18,482 nt of DNA, from contig JAUIJG010000044.1 of assembly GCA_030431355.1 (NCBI GenBank), forward strand, positions 1-18,482. Direction: 5' to 3'. The position numbers were made by a program, and so were the translations under genes. Source of the DNA: a bacterium (GTDB taxonomy: Bacteria; Cyanobacteriota; Vampirovibrionia; Obscuribacterales; Obscuribacteraceae). A model generated the notes under the pieces. The model was not told where the DNA came from and made no database searches. It saw only the letters and a list, made by a program, of their open reading frames with translations. Positions 1 to 7,205 of this stretch are shown here, piece by piece. Every line of letters begins with the position of its first letter. The stretch's first letter is position 1.

Positions 1-1399
1 CCTCTTCCCCTTCTTCCACCGGCTCGAATCGATTGACAACACAAGCTCCCACGGCATCGCCCCAGACATTCACGGCAGTTCTACAGCGGTCCAGGAACCA
101 ATCGATGATCAAAATCAAGGATACATTTTCAGTGGGCAAACCGGCTGCTTTCAAAACGATCAACATAGTCACCAATCCCGCTTCCGGAATGCTGGCCGCA
201 CCGATAGCAGCAAGAGAGGCAGTGGTGGCTATCAAAATCATATGAACATTGGTCAGTTCGACCCCTGAAATCTGAGCGATAAAAACCGCCGCCACCGCTT
301 CGTACAAAGCGGTGCCGTTCATATTCAATGTGGTGCCCAGGGGCAAAACAAAGTTCGCGTTCCGCCGAGCAACCCCGCTTGCAATGGCGGATTCCATGGT
401 TATCGGCAAGGCTGCCGCACTGGAGGCAGTGGAGAAAGCAGTCAAAATGGCAGCCCACATTCCAGTGAAATATTTCCATACCCCCACTTTAGGTTTGCCC
501 AGAAAGTAGAGGATCAAAGGCAAAATAATAATGGAAAAGATGCCGAGACCGGCCATCACAGTGCCGGCATATTTGCCCAGACTGGCAAGCTCTTCCATGA
601 ATTCCATCAAGCCGCCGGCTTCTCCAAGACGGCCGGCGATCAAAGCACATATTCCGATGGGGGCGAACATCATCAAGAGATCGACAATCTTCATGATCGC
701 GTCGTTGGCCCCCTGGAAGAATTGAATAACGGTGCTTCCTCTCTCACCAATGGTGGTTACAACACCACCGAACACCAGGGAGAATACTATGATGGGAAGA
801 AGGTCGGTATTGACCATGGCCTTAAACAAATTTTTGGGCACAAGACCGACTATGATGTCCTTGAACACCTGGGCGATATCAGGTGACTTTTTGTCCATGT
901 CTTTTTCAATAGTTTTGCCTTTGTCAGTCTCGGCAGCTTCGTCGAGCATCTCTTTTTCCATGCGCTCGGCGTTCTCTTTAGCGATCTCGCTACTGGGAAT
1001 ATCTTTTTCTACGCTCTTCTCTTTCTTTATCGCTTGAACTGTTTTGTCAGCCATGCCTTTGGTCGAGACTCCAGGTTGGATCACATTGACCAAAACCAGA
1101 CCCAGAGAGGCCGCCATAAAAGTGGTGCTCAAGAAGTAAAGGATGGTCTTCCTGGCCAGACCGCCTAGCTTACGAACATCGCCTAGCTGACTGATACCAA
1201 CTATGATGGAGGTCATAACCAGGGGCACAACCAGCATCAACAGGGCGCGCATGAAAATATCGCCGATAAAAGCCAACTCTTTGCCGATGCCCGGCGCCGC
1301 TCCACCGATAACGATACCGAGCACTACCCCTCCGAAGATAAGGTAAGGGAGCAAGTTATGAATGCTGAATTTATCGGATTTCGCTGACTCTTCAGACAT
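1..1399 (-). CDS. Na+-coupled glutamate/aspartate-type symporter (DAACS/SLC1 family), 3' end outside window
   Basis: Reading leftward from ATG 1397-1399, 466 codons stay open to the window edge, so the C-terminus is missing. It is a multi-pass inner-membrane secondary transporter. Family hallmarks are in order: serine-rich hairpin HP1 (SSAAALP, residues 326-332), TM7 motif NMNGTALYEAVAAVFIAQ (359-376), HP2 (AAIGAASIPEAG, 397-408) and TM8 DWFLDRCRTAVNVWGD (433-448). Aligned by eye to archaeal GltPh, D437, R440, T441, N444 and D448 match D394, R397, T398, N401 and D405. The Arg that binds the side-chain carboxylate and the Asp that binds the amino group favour glutamate/aspartate over plain dicarboxylates. 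Oddities: the usual NMDGT is NMNGT, and a Lys/Glu-rich insert of about 65 residues (about 113-178) separates the TM3 and TM4 regions. An AGAGGA ribosome site lies 11 bases before the ATG. Substrate is inferred. Confidence 0.93.
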   Translation of the reverse strand, partial: MSEESAKSDKFSIHNLLPYLIFGGVVLGIVIGGAAPGIGKELAFIGDIFMRALLMLVVPLVMTSIIVGISQLGDVRKLGGLARKTILYFLSTTFMAASLGLVLVNVIQPGVSTKGMADKTVQAIKKEKSVEKDIPSSEIAKENAERMEKEMLDEAAETDKGKTIEKDMDKKSPDIAQVFKDIIVGLVPKNLFKAMVNTDLLPIIVFSLVFGGVVTTIGERGSTVIQFFQGANDAIMKIVDLLMMFAPIGICALIAGRLGEAGGLMEFMEELASLGKYAGTVMAGLGIFSIIILPLILYFLGKPKVGVWKYFTGMWAAILTAFSTASSAAALPITMESAIASGVARRNANFVLPLGTTLNMNGTALYEAVAAVFIAQISGVELTNVHMILIATTASLAAIGAASIPEAGLVTMLIVLKAAGLPTENVSLILIIDWFLDRCRTAVNVWGDAVGACVVNRFEPVEEGEE

Positions 1400-1482
1400 G
1401 TATCCGGAGTTCCTCTGGTTATGATTTGTAGGAAAACATAAGTTTACCTAGCGCTGCTTCAATTTTCCAGCTTGTCCTTAGA

Positions 1483-1506
1483 CCTCCATACCGACATCCA
1501 TGGAGG
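1483..1506. repeat. 7-bp inverted repeat in the divergent intergenic region
   Basis: CCTCCAT (1483-1489) and ATGGAGG (1500-1506) are perfect inverted repeats around a 10-base spacer, in the 175-bp gap between the divergent symporter and HEAT-protein genes. No U-run follows on either strand, so it is not a clear terminator. It could be an operator or an RNA hairpin in either leader. Nothing else in this gap is clear. Confidence 0.4.
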
Positions 1507-1574
1507 AGAAAAGATAAAAGTGATCTCTTCAATTTGCTAGAATTTGGCTATGACATTGAAGCGGACGGAAGAAA

Positions 1575-2489
1575 ATGCCCGATAACCAAGACCCAAACTC
1601 AGTCAGCGAAAGCAGCATCGAAACAGAGTTTCCTGAACTCTACAAAAAGGTTGACAAGAAATATCACGACTACCTTGACTCCATTGTCAAGAATCCTATT
1701 CGTCAATTTCAAAAATCAAGCGTCGACGATTTTTTGAAACTGATAGAGGAGAAAGGTCTCGGGGTGGCTGTGGCTAAGGCCTATGACGCCAGAGATTACA
1801 GCAAAGGCAATGCCTGGGAACAGGCCCAGATGAATGTCATGAACTCTATTCTACCCCCGGTCAAAGATGCCGCAGAGATTCTCAAAGGAGCCATCACAGA
1901 CAACAATTATCGGGCGGTTAAATGGTTCACTGAAGTCAACAGTAACCCCAAAGAGGTAAAAGCGATTCTAGAACCGCTTCTCAAAAATGATGATCCAAGA
2001 ACCCGTTTCTGGGCAGCCATTCATCTCAGCAAACACAGCCCGCAAACCGATGGAATTTGCGAGGTCTTGATCGAAGGGATGGATACGGACTGGATTGCCT
2101 ACAAGCTCGAGAATTCCTCCACCGGTTTGACAGGCAGAGGTGAGTGCGCCCGCGCTCTGGCGCGGCTGGGTGATGGCGCCAAGCCTGCGGTGGACGACTT
2201 GAAAAAACATCTGATTTCTGACGATATCGACGCGGCCGACGCGGCTCAAGTCTCAGGCACATTGATGCAGCTCACAGGCGATCTCAACCTTGTCCTGGGG
2301 GAACTTTCTAAGGTAGCCGAGCGGGTGCTTACCGCCAAGAGAGGCTTCGGTCTCCATGCCGGTGACAGAGACATGCTCAACTCCCTGAAGAATTTCATCG
2401 AACGCTGGAAAAAAGCGGAAGATAGGGATGATTCGCTCGAAGAAAAGGTCAAAATGCTCGAAAGTGAAATTGAGTATCACTTACACTGA
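1575..2489 (+). CDS. HEAT-like (PBS-lyase type) alpha-helical repeat protein
   Basis: 304 residues with no signal peptide and no membrane segment, so probably cytoplasmic. Residues about 95-240 are helical pairs with HEAT-repeat character: a VKAILEPLLKNDDPRTRFWA unit, then a GECARALARLGDGAKPAVDD unit followed by LKKHLISDD, the last strongly like the PBS-lyase HEAT pattern in which each unit pairs A-A-LG with a following helix. The N-terminal third is polar and helical, and the C-terminus ends in a short charged helix (about 280-304). Such folds are scaffolds for protein-protein contact; no catalytic motif is visible. The ATG at 1575 has only a weak GGAAG site. The aldo/keto reductase starts 34 bases downstream on the same strand, so co-transcription is possible. 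Specific function unknown. Confidence 0.8.
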   Translation: MPDNQDPNSVSESSIETEFPELYKKVDKKYHDYLDSIVKNPIRQFQKSSVDDFLKLIEEKGLGVAVAKAYDARDYSKGNAWEQAQMNVMNSILPPVKDAAEILKGAITDNNYRAVKWFTEVNSNPKEVKAILEPLLKNDDPRTRFWAAIHLSKHSPQTDGICEVLIEGMDTDWIAYKLENSSTGLTGRGECARALARLGDGAKPAVDDLKKHLISDDIDAADAAQVSGTLMQLTGDLNLVLGELSKVAERVLTAKRGFGLHAGDRDMLNSLKNFIERWKKAEDRDDSLEEKVKMLESEIEYHLH

Positions 2490-2523
2490 GCACCATAAGT
2501 AATACCAATGCATTGGAAAGAAG

Positions 2524-3372
2524 ATGGAGTTTAGAAAGTTCGGTTATACCGATATTAATGTCCCCATCATAGGCCAGGGCACCTGGCAAATTCCTGAGCA
2601 CGGTAAAGCGCGTCGCCTCGCGGTGGAGTCCCTGATTAAGGGAACCGAATTGGGGATGCTTCACATCGACACGGCAGAAATGTACGGTGATGCCGAAGAA
2701 GTGATCTCGGAGATGCTGGAGTTGCTGGAGGTTCGCAGGGAAAAACTCTTTATAGTAGATAAAGTTCTTCCTTCAAACGCCAGCTACCCGGGAGTGATAG
2801 ATGCCCTGGAAAGGTCCCTCAAACGTCTGAAGCTGGATTACCTGGATTGCTATCTGCTTCACTGGAGAGGACACTTGCCCCTTTCGGAGACGCTCGCCGC
2901 TTTTGAAAAACTACAGCAAGATGGAAAAATCCGCTGTTTCGGTGTAAGCAATTTTGACGTGGAAGACCTGGAAGAAGCGCAAGAATGCCTCACCACAGGA
3001 AAGATTGCTTGCAACCAGGTTTTATATAATCTGGGAGTTCGCGGAATAGAGAGAAATTTATTGCCTTACTGCCAGAAAAACCAGATTGCCCTGGTGGGCT
3101 ACACCCCTTTTGGCAGCTTACCACGCACCGGGAGCAAAGCCGATAAAGCCCTGAAAAACATAGCCTCCAAAAGAGATGTCACAGCCAGACAGATTGCCCT
3201 GGCATTTCTAACCCGCAAGGAAGGCACATTTACCATTCCCAAAGCTTCCAATCCTGATCATGTAAATGAGAATGCCGACGCAGGCAATCTGGAGCTCAGT
3301 GAAGAAGAAATTGAAATCCTGGACAAGCACTTTCCTGCACCCGATAGAGACATGCCCCTGGCGATGCTCTGA
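2524..3372 (+). CDS. Aldo/keto reductase
   Basis: 282 residues, normal for a single-domain NADPH-dependent aldo/keto reductase with a TIM-barrel fold. The catalytic tetrad is visible: D49 and Y54 in HIDTAEMYGDAEEVI, K80 in FIVDKVLP, and H113 in CYLLHWRG. The family signature GKIRCFGVSNFDVEDLEE follows, and the late IPKASNPDHVNENA segment matches the region that binds the cofactor 2'-phosphate (the family IPKS/T motif). It should reduce an aldehyde or ketone to an alcohol in the cytoplasm; the substrate cannot be told from sequence. The ATG at 2524 is preceded by GGAAAGAAG. The layout resembles the AKR5/YvgN-type reductases. It follows the HEAT gene by 34 bp and precedes a membrane protein gene by about 95 to 137 bp, depending on that gene's start. 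Confidence 0.93.
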   Translation: MEFRKFGYTDINVPIIGQGTWQIPEHGKARRLAVESLIKGTELGMLHIDTAEMYGDAEEVISEMLELLEVRREKLFIVDKVLPSNASYPGVIDALERSLKRLKLDYLDCYLLHWRGHLPLSETLAAFEKLQQDGKIRCFGVSNFDVEDLEEAQECLTTGKIACNQVLYNLGVRGIERNLLPYCQKNQIALVGYTPFGSLPRTGSKADKALKNIASKRDVTARQIALAFLTRKEGTFTIPKASNPDHVNENADAGNLELSEEEIEILDKHFPAPDRDMPLAML

Positions 3373-3437
3373 AGTCACCACGGGCAGTGAGACTCGGCTC
3401 CGACTGAACCTCGCACTTAATATCTGCCGGCCCCCGC

Positions 3438-3466
3438 TTTCACGCACCGAAGTGAATCTGTATAAT
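3438..3466 (+). promoter_or_regulatory. Candidate sigma-70-type promoter with consensus -10
   Basis: A perfect TATAAT lies at 3461-3466. A weak -35 (CTTTCA 3437-3442 or TTTCAC 3438-3443) lies 17-18 bp upstream. TTCAC (3439-3443) and GTGAA (3452-3456) form a small inverted repeat in the spacer. If active, the transcript begins near 3473, downstream of the TTG at 3468, which argues for the later GTG start of the next gene. Confidence 0.45.
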
Positions 3467-3467
3467 C

Positions 3468-4466
3468 TTGGCAGTCACTTCTCTTCCAGAGCTTTTAATT
3501 CATTTTGTAGTGCCAGAATTTTTCCTCAAACACGGCAGAAAAATATCCTTTTGTCTGGTCCTTATCCTGGGCTATCTGGGCTATTTATGGTGGACAACCA
3601 CACCCTATCACGCCCTCAGGGAGATCCGTCGTGCCATCAAGATGCATGACCAGGTGGCATTTAACAAGTTCGTGGACGTGGCCCACGTGGTTTCTGAATT
3701 CACCGACGACTTGATCTATGAACCGGCAACAAGAACAGAGGGTTTGAGCCGTTTTCAGAAAGTGGTCGGTCTCGGCGCCCTTGGCATGTCGAAAATCCCC
3801 ATAGACAACACGCTCATCTTTCAAATCCAAAAATGGATCCAGAAGCGTCCGGTCCCCAGAAGGAAAGCCTCAAAAGAAGATGGACCGGAAGAGGAAATTG
3901 AAGAGATTGAGGAAAATGAAGTCGAAGAGCCGCCGATTCTAAAACCCGAGAATGAAGCCACTCTGAAAACAGTATTGAAGACCGAAATAAAATTCGAGAT
4001 AAACAAGCTCAAAAATAAGGTCAACGAGCGTATGGTGGAATACGCGGAGAAAAGCCCCGACACCCTGGTAAACAGAATTTTCATCGCGCCCCAGGGCAAA
4101 AAACGCAATGCCTTCAGAAAGATTCTTCGTCACTACGGTTTCAGAAAAGGCAATATCTCCCGGGTGGAGATCGTCAACCAGGGCGAAAAATGTCTCTGCA
4201 TAGTTCACTTTTTCTGCCCGATAACAGAGATTGATGTTCCGGTGCATTTTGAACTGGAAAAGGACTACCACGGTCAACTTCCGGTCTATCGAGTGAAAAG
4301 AATCAAAAAAATCAAAGAGACCTTCGCCCTTTTGGGAGAGGATACTGACGAGCAGGTGCAGGGTCTGGTTCGTCACGGCTTGGAAGGATTGAGCTTCCAG
4401 TCAGCTCTGTCTGAAACCCGGAACTTTTTCCAACGGATTAAAGACCGCACCGGCAAATTCAAATAG
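3468..4466 (+). CDS. One-TM, DUF2939-like protein with an acidic linker
   Basis: 332 residues from TTG 3468. No ATG occurs until residue 59, so the start is uncertain. GTG at 3510 (residue 15) is a good alternative because 3468 nearly touches a consensus -10 box. One hydrophobic segment (about residues 27-42, SFCLVLILGYLGYLWW) is followed by TPYHALREIRRAIKMHDQVA and FNKFVD. This matches, from memory, the DUF2939 layout of a TM helix, a PY-A-L--I--AI--HD motif and a VD. Next come a Glu-rich segment (about 133-155), a Lys/Glu helical region, and a C-terminal mixed alpha/beta domain (about 200-290). The topology suggests a membrane anchor with a soluble domain. No enzyme motif is visible. Exact function unknown. 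Confidence 0.75.
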   Translation: MAVTSLPELLIHFVVPEFFLKHGRKISFCLVLILGYLGYLWWTTTPYHALREIRRAIKMHDQVAFNKFVDVAHVVSEFTDDLIYEPATRTEGLSRFQKVVGLGALGMSKIPIDNTLIFQIQKWIQKRPVPRRKASKEDGPEEEIEEIEENEVEEPPILKPENEATLKTVLKTEIKFEINKLKNKVNERMVEYAEKSPDTLVNRIFIAPQGKKRNAFRKILRHYGFRKGNISRVEIVNQGEKCLCIVHFFCPITEIDVPVHFELEKDYHGQLPVYRVKRIKKIKETFALLGEDTDEQVQGLVRHGLEGLSFQSALSETRNFFQRIKDRTGKFK

Positions 4467-4559
4467 GCGAAAAGAAACGCAATTTAATCAAAACCTTGGC
4501 CCGGTTCGGACCTTCTGTGTTTACGATCATATATTCCGTGGATAGATCATTTAGGGCGA

Positions 4560-5612
4560 ATGTCTATTGACAAGACACAGACAGGGCAGAGAATCATGGA
4601 ATCGGCACATACAACATTAGAGACTTTAGAGACCTATTTGAACGAAAAGGGTCAAATAACCCTGAACGATGCCATCGCTATGGCTACCAGGCTATTGACT
4701 ATTCTTGAATACTGTCACAGCAAGAATATGACCCATAATAATCTCAGTCCTTCCAAGGTGATTGTGGACAACGGTCAGCCCGCCCTTATAGATTTTAGCT
4801 TTCCGATAAACGGACACAAAGAGAACGGCTCCCGTATCAAAAACTTTCTGGAATTGCCGGAAGCACAAGTAAACCTGAACCTGGGCAATCGCAATCATAC
4901 GGTCTCCGACACCACAGCCGTTGCCGGACTGCTTCTCTTTTCCCTCACCGGACACGTACCCGGTCTATTGAAAGACGAAGATGGACGAATGCCCCACCAG
5001 AGAACGGATGTAAGAAGCAAAATCGATCATGTGGCCGGCTATCGAAGCTTTCTGATCAATCAAATTTTCGACAAAGCCTTCCAGTGGCAGCAGAGTGAAC
5101 GCTATCAGAGCGCCAGGGAATTCATAGTTGATTTAAGCAGGCTCAAAAGTTATAAACCGAGCGCCCTGCCTCTCAAAAATCTGGAAGAGATAGTGAGCAC
5201 CATTCGTTCCGATACCCAGTCCCAAACCCTCACGCCCATAGAAATGCGCCTTCAAACAGCCTTCAACGCCGTGCGCAAGATTTGCGGAGAGGTGGCCACA
5301 GCCCTGGAAGAAGATTTTCGAGAAATGTCCGCCGGATACAAAAAAGAATTATCACGACCGGTATACAGCGCCTACCTAAAAATGAATTACCGACTCGATG
5401 AGAGCGCCGGACTGACCCTCCGTTTTCGAATAGAGATCGTCGGCGCCGAATTGGTTGTATCTGCCGAAGCGAGAAGTGACAGAAATGAGCTGCAGGAAGA
5501 ACTTTATAGAACAGACCATTACGGTTTTCAGGATGGCTCCGAGCTGGAGCATTCGGTTAGAGAATTTGTCGCCTCAAACCTGGCCATTTTTCTCACCACT
5601 ATCAACGGCTGA
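4560..5612 (+). CDS. Pseudokinase-like protein: protein-kinase C-lobe with degenerate catalytic loop
   Basis: 350 residues. Residues about 35-195 follow the C-lobe of a Ser/Thr protein kinase. A helix ending ILEYCHSKNMTHNNLSPSKV aligns with the catalytic loop H-R-D-L-K-P-x-N; here it reads H59-N60-N61-L-S63-P-S-K66, so the catalytic Asp, the Lys and the metal-binding Asn are all replaced. DFS (78-80) stands for DFG. LPE (99-101) resembles the APE motif, and SDTTAVAGLLLFSLTG (116-131) the SD-x-x-LG-LL-LLTG helix. ERYQSAREF (180-188) resembles the conserved Arg helix. No glycine-rich loop or ATP-binding Lys precedes it: only about 35 residues stand before the C-lobe. The last 150 residues are an unrecognised alpha/beta domain. 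It is probably catalytically inactive and acts as a binding or regulatory module. ATG 4560 is chosen with a weak AGGGCG site; ATG 4596 is an alternative. Confidence 0.72.
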   Translation: MSIDKTQTGQRIMESAHTTLETLETYLNEKGQITLNDAIAMATRLLTILEYCHSKNMTHNNLSPSKVIVDNGQPALIDFSFPINGHKENGSRIKNFLELPEAQVNLNLGNRNHTVSDTTAVAGLLLFSLTGHVPGLLKDEDGRMPHQRTDVRSKIDHVAGYRSFLINQIFDKAFQWQQSERYQSAREFIVDLSRLKSYKPSALPLKNLEEIVSTIRSDTQSQTLTPIEMRLQTAFNAVRKICGEVATALEEDFREMSAGYKKELSRPVYSAYLKMNYRLDESAGLTLRFRIEIVGAELVVSAEARSDRNELQEELYRTDHYGFQDGSELEHSVREFVASNLAIFLTTING

Positions 5613-5641
5613 ATCTAAAGCAGGAAGTGTTTGACGTTCAA

Positions 5642-5675
5642 AAAAGAAATACCGGCGGGAGAGCCGGTATCGCTT
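5642..5675 (-). terminator. Rho-independent terminator between convergent genes
   Basis: ATACCGGC (5649-5656) and GCCGGTAT (5663-5670) form a perfect 8-bp stem with a 6-base loop. AAAG/CTTT can extend it across a 2x2 internal loop. On the minus strand the stem is followed by TTTCTTTTTTG, a good U-run, so it fits the end of the TPR gene. On the plus strand it is followed by CGCTTTG, so it may also weakly end the pseudokinase transcript. Confidence 0.75.
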
Positions 5676-5684
5676 TGTTGTAGG

Positions 5685-5700
5685 ACCTGTTTTCACAGGT
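5685..5700. repeat. Small perfect hairpin next to the terminator
   Basis: ACCTGT (5685-5690) and ACAGGT (5695-5700) pair around a TTTC tetraloop, 36 bases past the TPR gene stop codon. It probably forms part of that gene's 3' untranslated structure. Confidence 0.4.
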
Positions 5701-5736
5701 GATTGGTCTATTGGTCGAGATAGGTAAACAGAGAGA

Positions 5737-6063
5737 TCAGGAGTTCACAACCTTGGCATGGGGCTGGGGATGCAACTCATCGAGAACTCTTCTCAGTTCT
5801 CTCACATCCTCATTGTCCTCGCCTTCCAACTCGATAAGTATGGAAAGGGTCCGGCCAAGATTCTTGATGGACTGACTGGTTTTGTCCAGGGCAGCTTGAA
5901 TCATTCCGAGATTGTAGAGGTAGGGAAGGAGGCTTCTATGGTCAACACCACCATCACTCTCCACAGCTTTGAGAGCCTTGCGGTAAAGACGCTCTGCCTT
6001 GAAATATTTGCCCTTCTCTTCAAAAGTTTCTCCTAAAGAAAGGTAATTTTTAGCAGTAGTCAT
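5737..6063 (-). CDS. Small TPR (tetratricopeptide) protein
   Basis: 108 residues from ATG 6061-6063. The frame stays open further upstream (to 6180), but the start at 6063 is fixed by a near-perfect ribosome site GAGGAGG five bases before it. Two helix-turn-helix repeats are seen: NYLSLGETFEEKGKYFKAER into LYRKAL (residues about 6-31) and PYLYNLGMIQAALDKTSQSI into a following helix (about 46-75). They have the Leu-Gly-Ala pattern of kinesin-light-chain-like TPRs (A--YLYNLG). There is no signal peptide or membrane segment. It is probably a cytoplasmic adaptor; the partner is unknown. It converges with the pseudokinase gene, with a hairpin terminator between them. Confidence 0.8.
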   Translation of the reverse strand: MTTAKNYLSLGETFEEKGKYFKAERLYRKALKAVESDGGVDHRSLLPYLYNLGMIQAALDKTSQSIKNLGRTLSILIELEGEDNEDVRELRRVLDELHPQPHAKVVNS

Positions 6064-6180
6064 TTTTGCCTCCTCGTGTGGACAGAAGTTGTCCGGTCTA
6101 ACACACAGCGCGGATGCACCGTATGTAATACCAGCAAAATCTTGTCCTAGCAATCGTTGTTTTATTGTTGGATCAATCAC

Positions 6181-6585
6181 TTATCCACACATCTTTAGAG
6201 ATGCATTTCGGGCTTCGTGCTCATTCTTCCCACCGATAACTTTTTGGGATTAGGAAGTAAAGACCTGTCAGTCTTCAGGCGGCACTGCCTGTGATTTCTA
6301 TGCTCTGATCATAAACGCCCTCTAACATTTAATGCAATACCACAAAGTGCATAGAGGATCTATATACAGGGCACAAAAACCCACAGCAGGATAGACCTCG
6401 GCTCCGAAAACCTCTTAAATAAAATCTGATCCGAACATACAAATAATAGAGATCACATACCAATTAAATATAGAATAAACAACCCCGTAAGTACCAAGAG
6501 CAAAGGACCGGATCCCGACAGGATCAGATTTTTCTATCCAGTGTACATGCTTCGCATATACCGGTTGTAGAAGAGGAGAAATAAA
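6181..6585. other. Intergenic leader region, AT-rich in part, no gene seen
   Basis: This stretch separates the start of the TPR gene from the GAF gene. I see no ORF with a ribosome site on either strand. It holds two short imperfect hairpins (AAGAC/GTCTT at 6260-6275; CAGGC/GCCTG at 6276-6291), an AT-rich stretch at 6439-6480 that could carry promoters, and the 12-bp inverted repeat listed separately. A good ribosome site (AGAGGAG, 6571-6577 or very near) precedes the GAF gene. Confidence 0.5.
6421..6532. repeat. Perfect 12-bp inverted repeat spanning 112 bp upstream of the GAF gene
   Basis: AAAATCTGATCC (6421-6432) is the exact reverse complement of GGATCAGATTTT (6521-6532). The right arm is followed by another T and then CTATCC. 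Inside, GATCC (6511-6515) can form a small 5-bp hairpin with GGATC (6521-6525), competing with the long stem. No obvious target-site duplication flanks the arms. Confidence 0.6.
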
Positions 6586-7077
6586 TTGTTCGACCAGCAA
6601 AATAAATCCAATATTGTTGAAACAATTCAGGAGATAACAGCCGGAGAAGATGCCGGTCAGATACTGGATAAGGTAATTGAATTCCTCCACGAACAGATGC
6701 AGGACTGGCATTGGACAGGAATCTATATTCTTATAGAGGACAAACTCTACCTGGGACCCTACCGGGGGCCGGTCACGGAGCACACGGTGATAGAGGTGGG
6801 CAAAGGCGTCTGTGGCACCGCTGTCAAAGAAGAGAAGAATCAGATAGTGGATGACGTAAGCACTCTTGAGAACTACATAGCCTGCTCTGTGGGAACCAGT
6901 TCGGAGATCGTCGTTCTGATTAAAGACGGGGATGAAGTCCTTGGACAATTTGATATAGATAGTGACAAGAAGAGGGCATTCGGCCAGGATGACGAGCGAA
7001 TGCTCAAGGAGATTGCCAACCTTTCCAAGAATGCGGTAAGAGAATATAGAGCCTCACTTATGGCAAGTCTAAGTTAG
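6586..7077 (+). CDS. GAF-domain protein related to free methionine-R-sulfoxide reductase
   Basis: 163 residues from TTG 6586, supported by AGGAG seven bases upstream. A single GAF fold fills the protein. The fRMsr (MsrC/YebR) family pattern is clear: WTGIYIL (43-49), LYLGPYRG (54-61), GKGVCGTAV (72-80), NYIACSVGTSSEIVVLI (96-112), GQFDIDSD (120-127). fRMsr enzymes reduce free methionine-R-sulfoxide using thioredoxin. Two of the three family cysteines are present: C76 (E. coli C94) and C100 (the catalytic C118). The resolving cysteine (E. coli C84) is absent; PVTEHTVI stands there. It therefore belongs to a GAF subgroup that may reduce by another thiol or act as a sensor. Cytoplasmic. The tad operon lies 245 bases downstream behind its own promoter. 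Confidence 0.85.
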   Translation: MFDQQNKSNIVETIQEITAGEDAGQILDKVIEFLHEQMQDWHWTGIYILIEDKLYLGPYRGPVTEHTVIEVGKGVCGTAVKEEKNQIVDDVSTLENYIACSVGTSSEIVVLIKDGDEVLGQFDIDSDKKRAFGQDDERMLKEIANLSKNAVREYRASLMASLS

Positions 7078-7123
7078 AAAAACTCTGCCACTAATAGCTT
7101 TCCAGAGATCGACAAAGATCCGC

Positions 7124-7205
7124 TTCACGTAAGCATCACATTGATTTCACACTAAGTTCACTTTCGATTCACCTTGATTTCACGCTCAATTCACCCAGGT
7201 TTCAC
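7124..7205 (+). promoter_or_regulatory. Array of eight TTCAC direct repeats at exact 11-bp spacing (OmpR/PhoB-type operator)
   Basis: TTCAC occurs at 7124, 7146, 7157, 7168, 7179, 7190 and 7201, and ATCAC at 7135, so all eight units start exactly 11 bp apart. The six bases between are variable but often read G-C-T-A-A-G. One helical turn per unit, all in the same direction, is the layout recognised by head-to-tail dimers of OmpR/PhoB-family response regulators (compare the 11-bp units of PhoB and Bacillus PhoP boxes). The array ends 10 bp before a TATATT -10 box and points at the tad-like operon. An OmpR/PhoB-type regulator is encoded at 12849-13523; the link is inferred. Confidence 0.85.

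Noticed and set aside
129..479. Minus-strand Cys/His-rich ORF within the symporter gene
   Set aside because: It is out of frame with the clearly conserved transporter; the Cys/His richness is an artefact of the codon pattern.
3439..3456. TTCAC/GTGAA pair before the DUF2939-like gene as a third regulon site
   Set aside because: The units are inverted, not direct at 11-bp pitch, and the distance to the -10 box is 17 bp instead of 10 bp.
6421..6532. Calling the 12-bp inverted repeat a confirmed mobile element
   Set aside because: No target-site duplication is seen and only one copy is visible in this window, so it is listed only as a repeat.
6415..6948. Minus-strand 177-codon ORF opposite the GAF gene
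   Set aside because: It overlaps the well-supported GAF coding frame, has no ribosome site, and its translation shows no domain; it is a shadow frame.
7124..7205. CRISPR array or tandem-repeat minisatellite as an explanation of the TTCAC array
   Set aside because: Units are 11 bp with only five conserved bases and variable six-base gaps; CRISPR repeats are much longer, and a minisatellite would conserve the whole unit.
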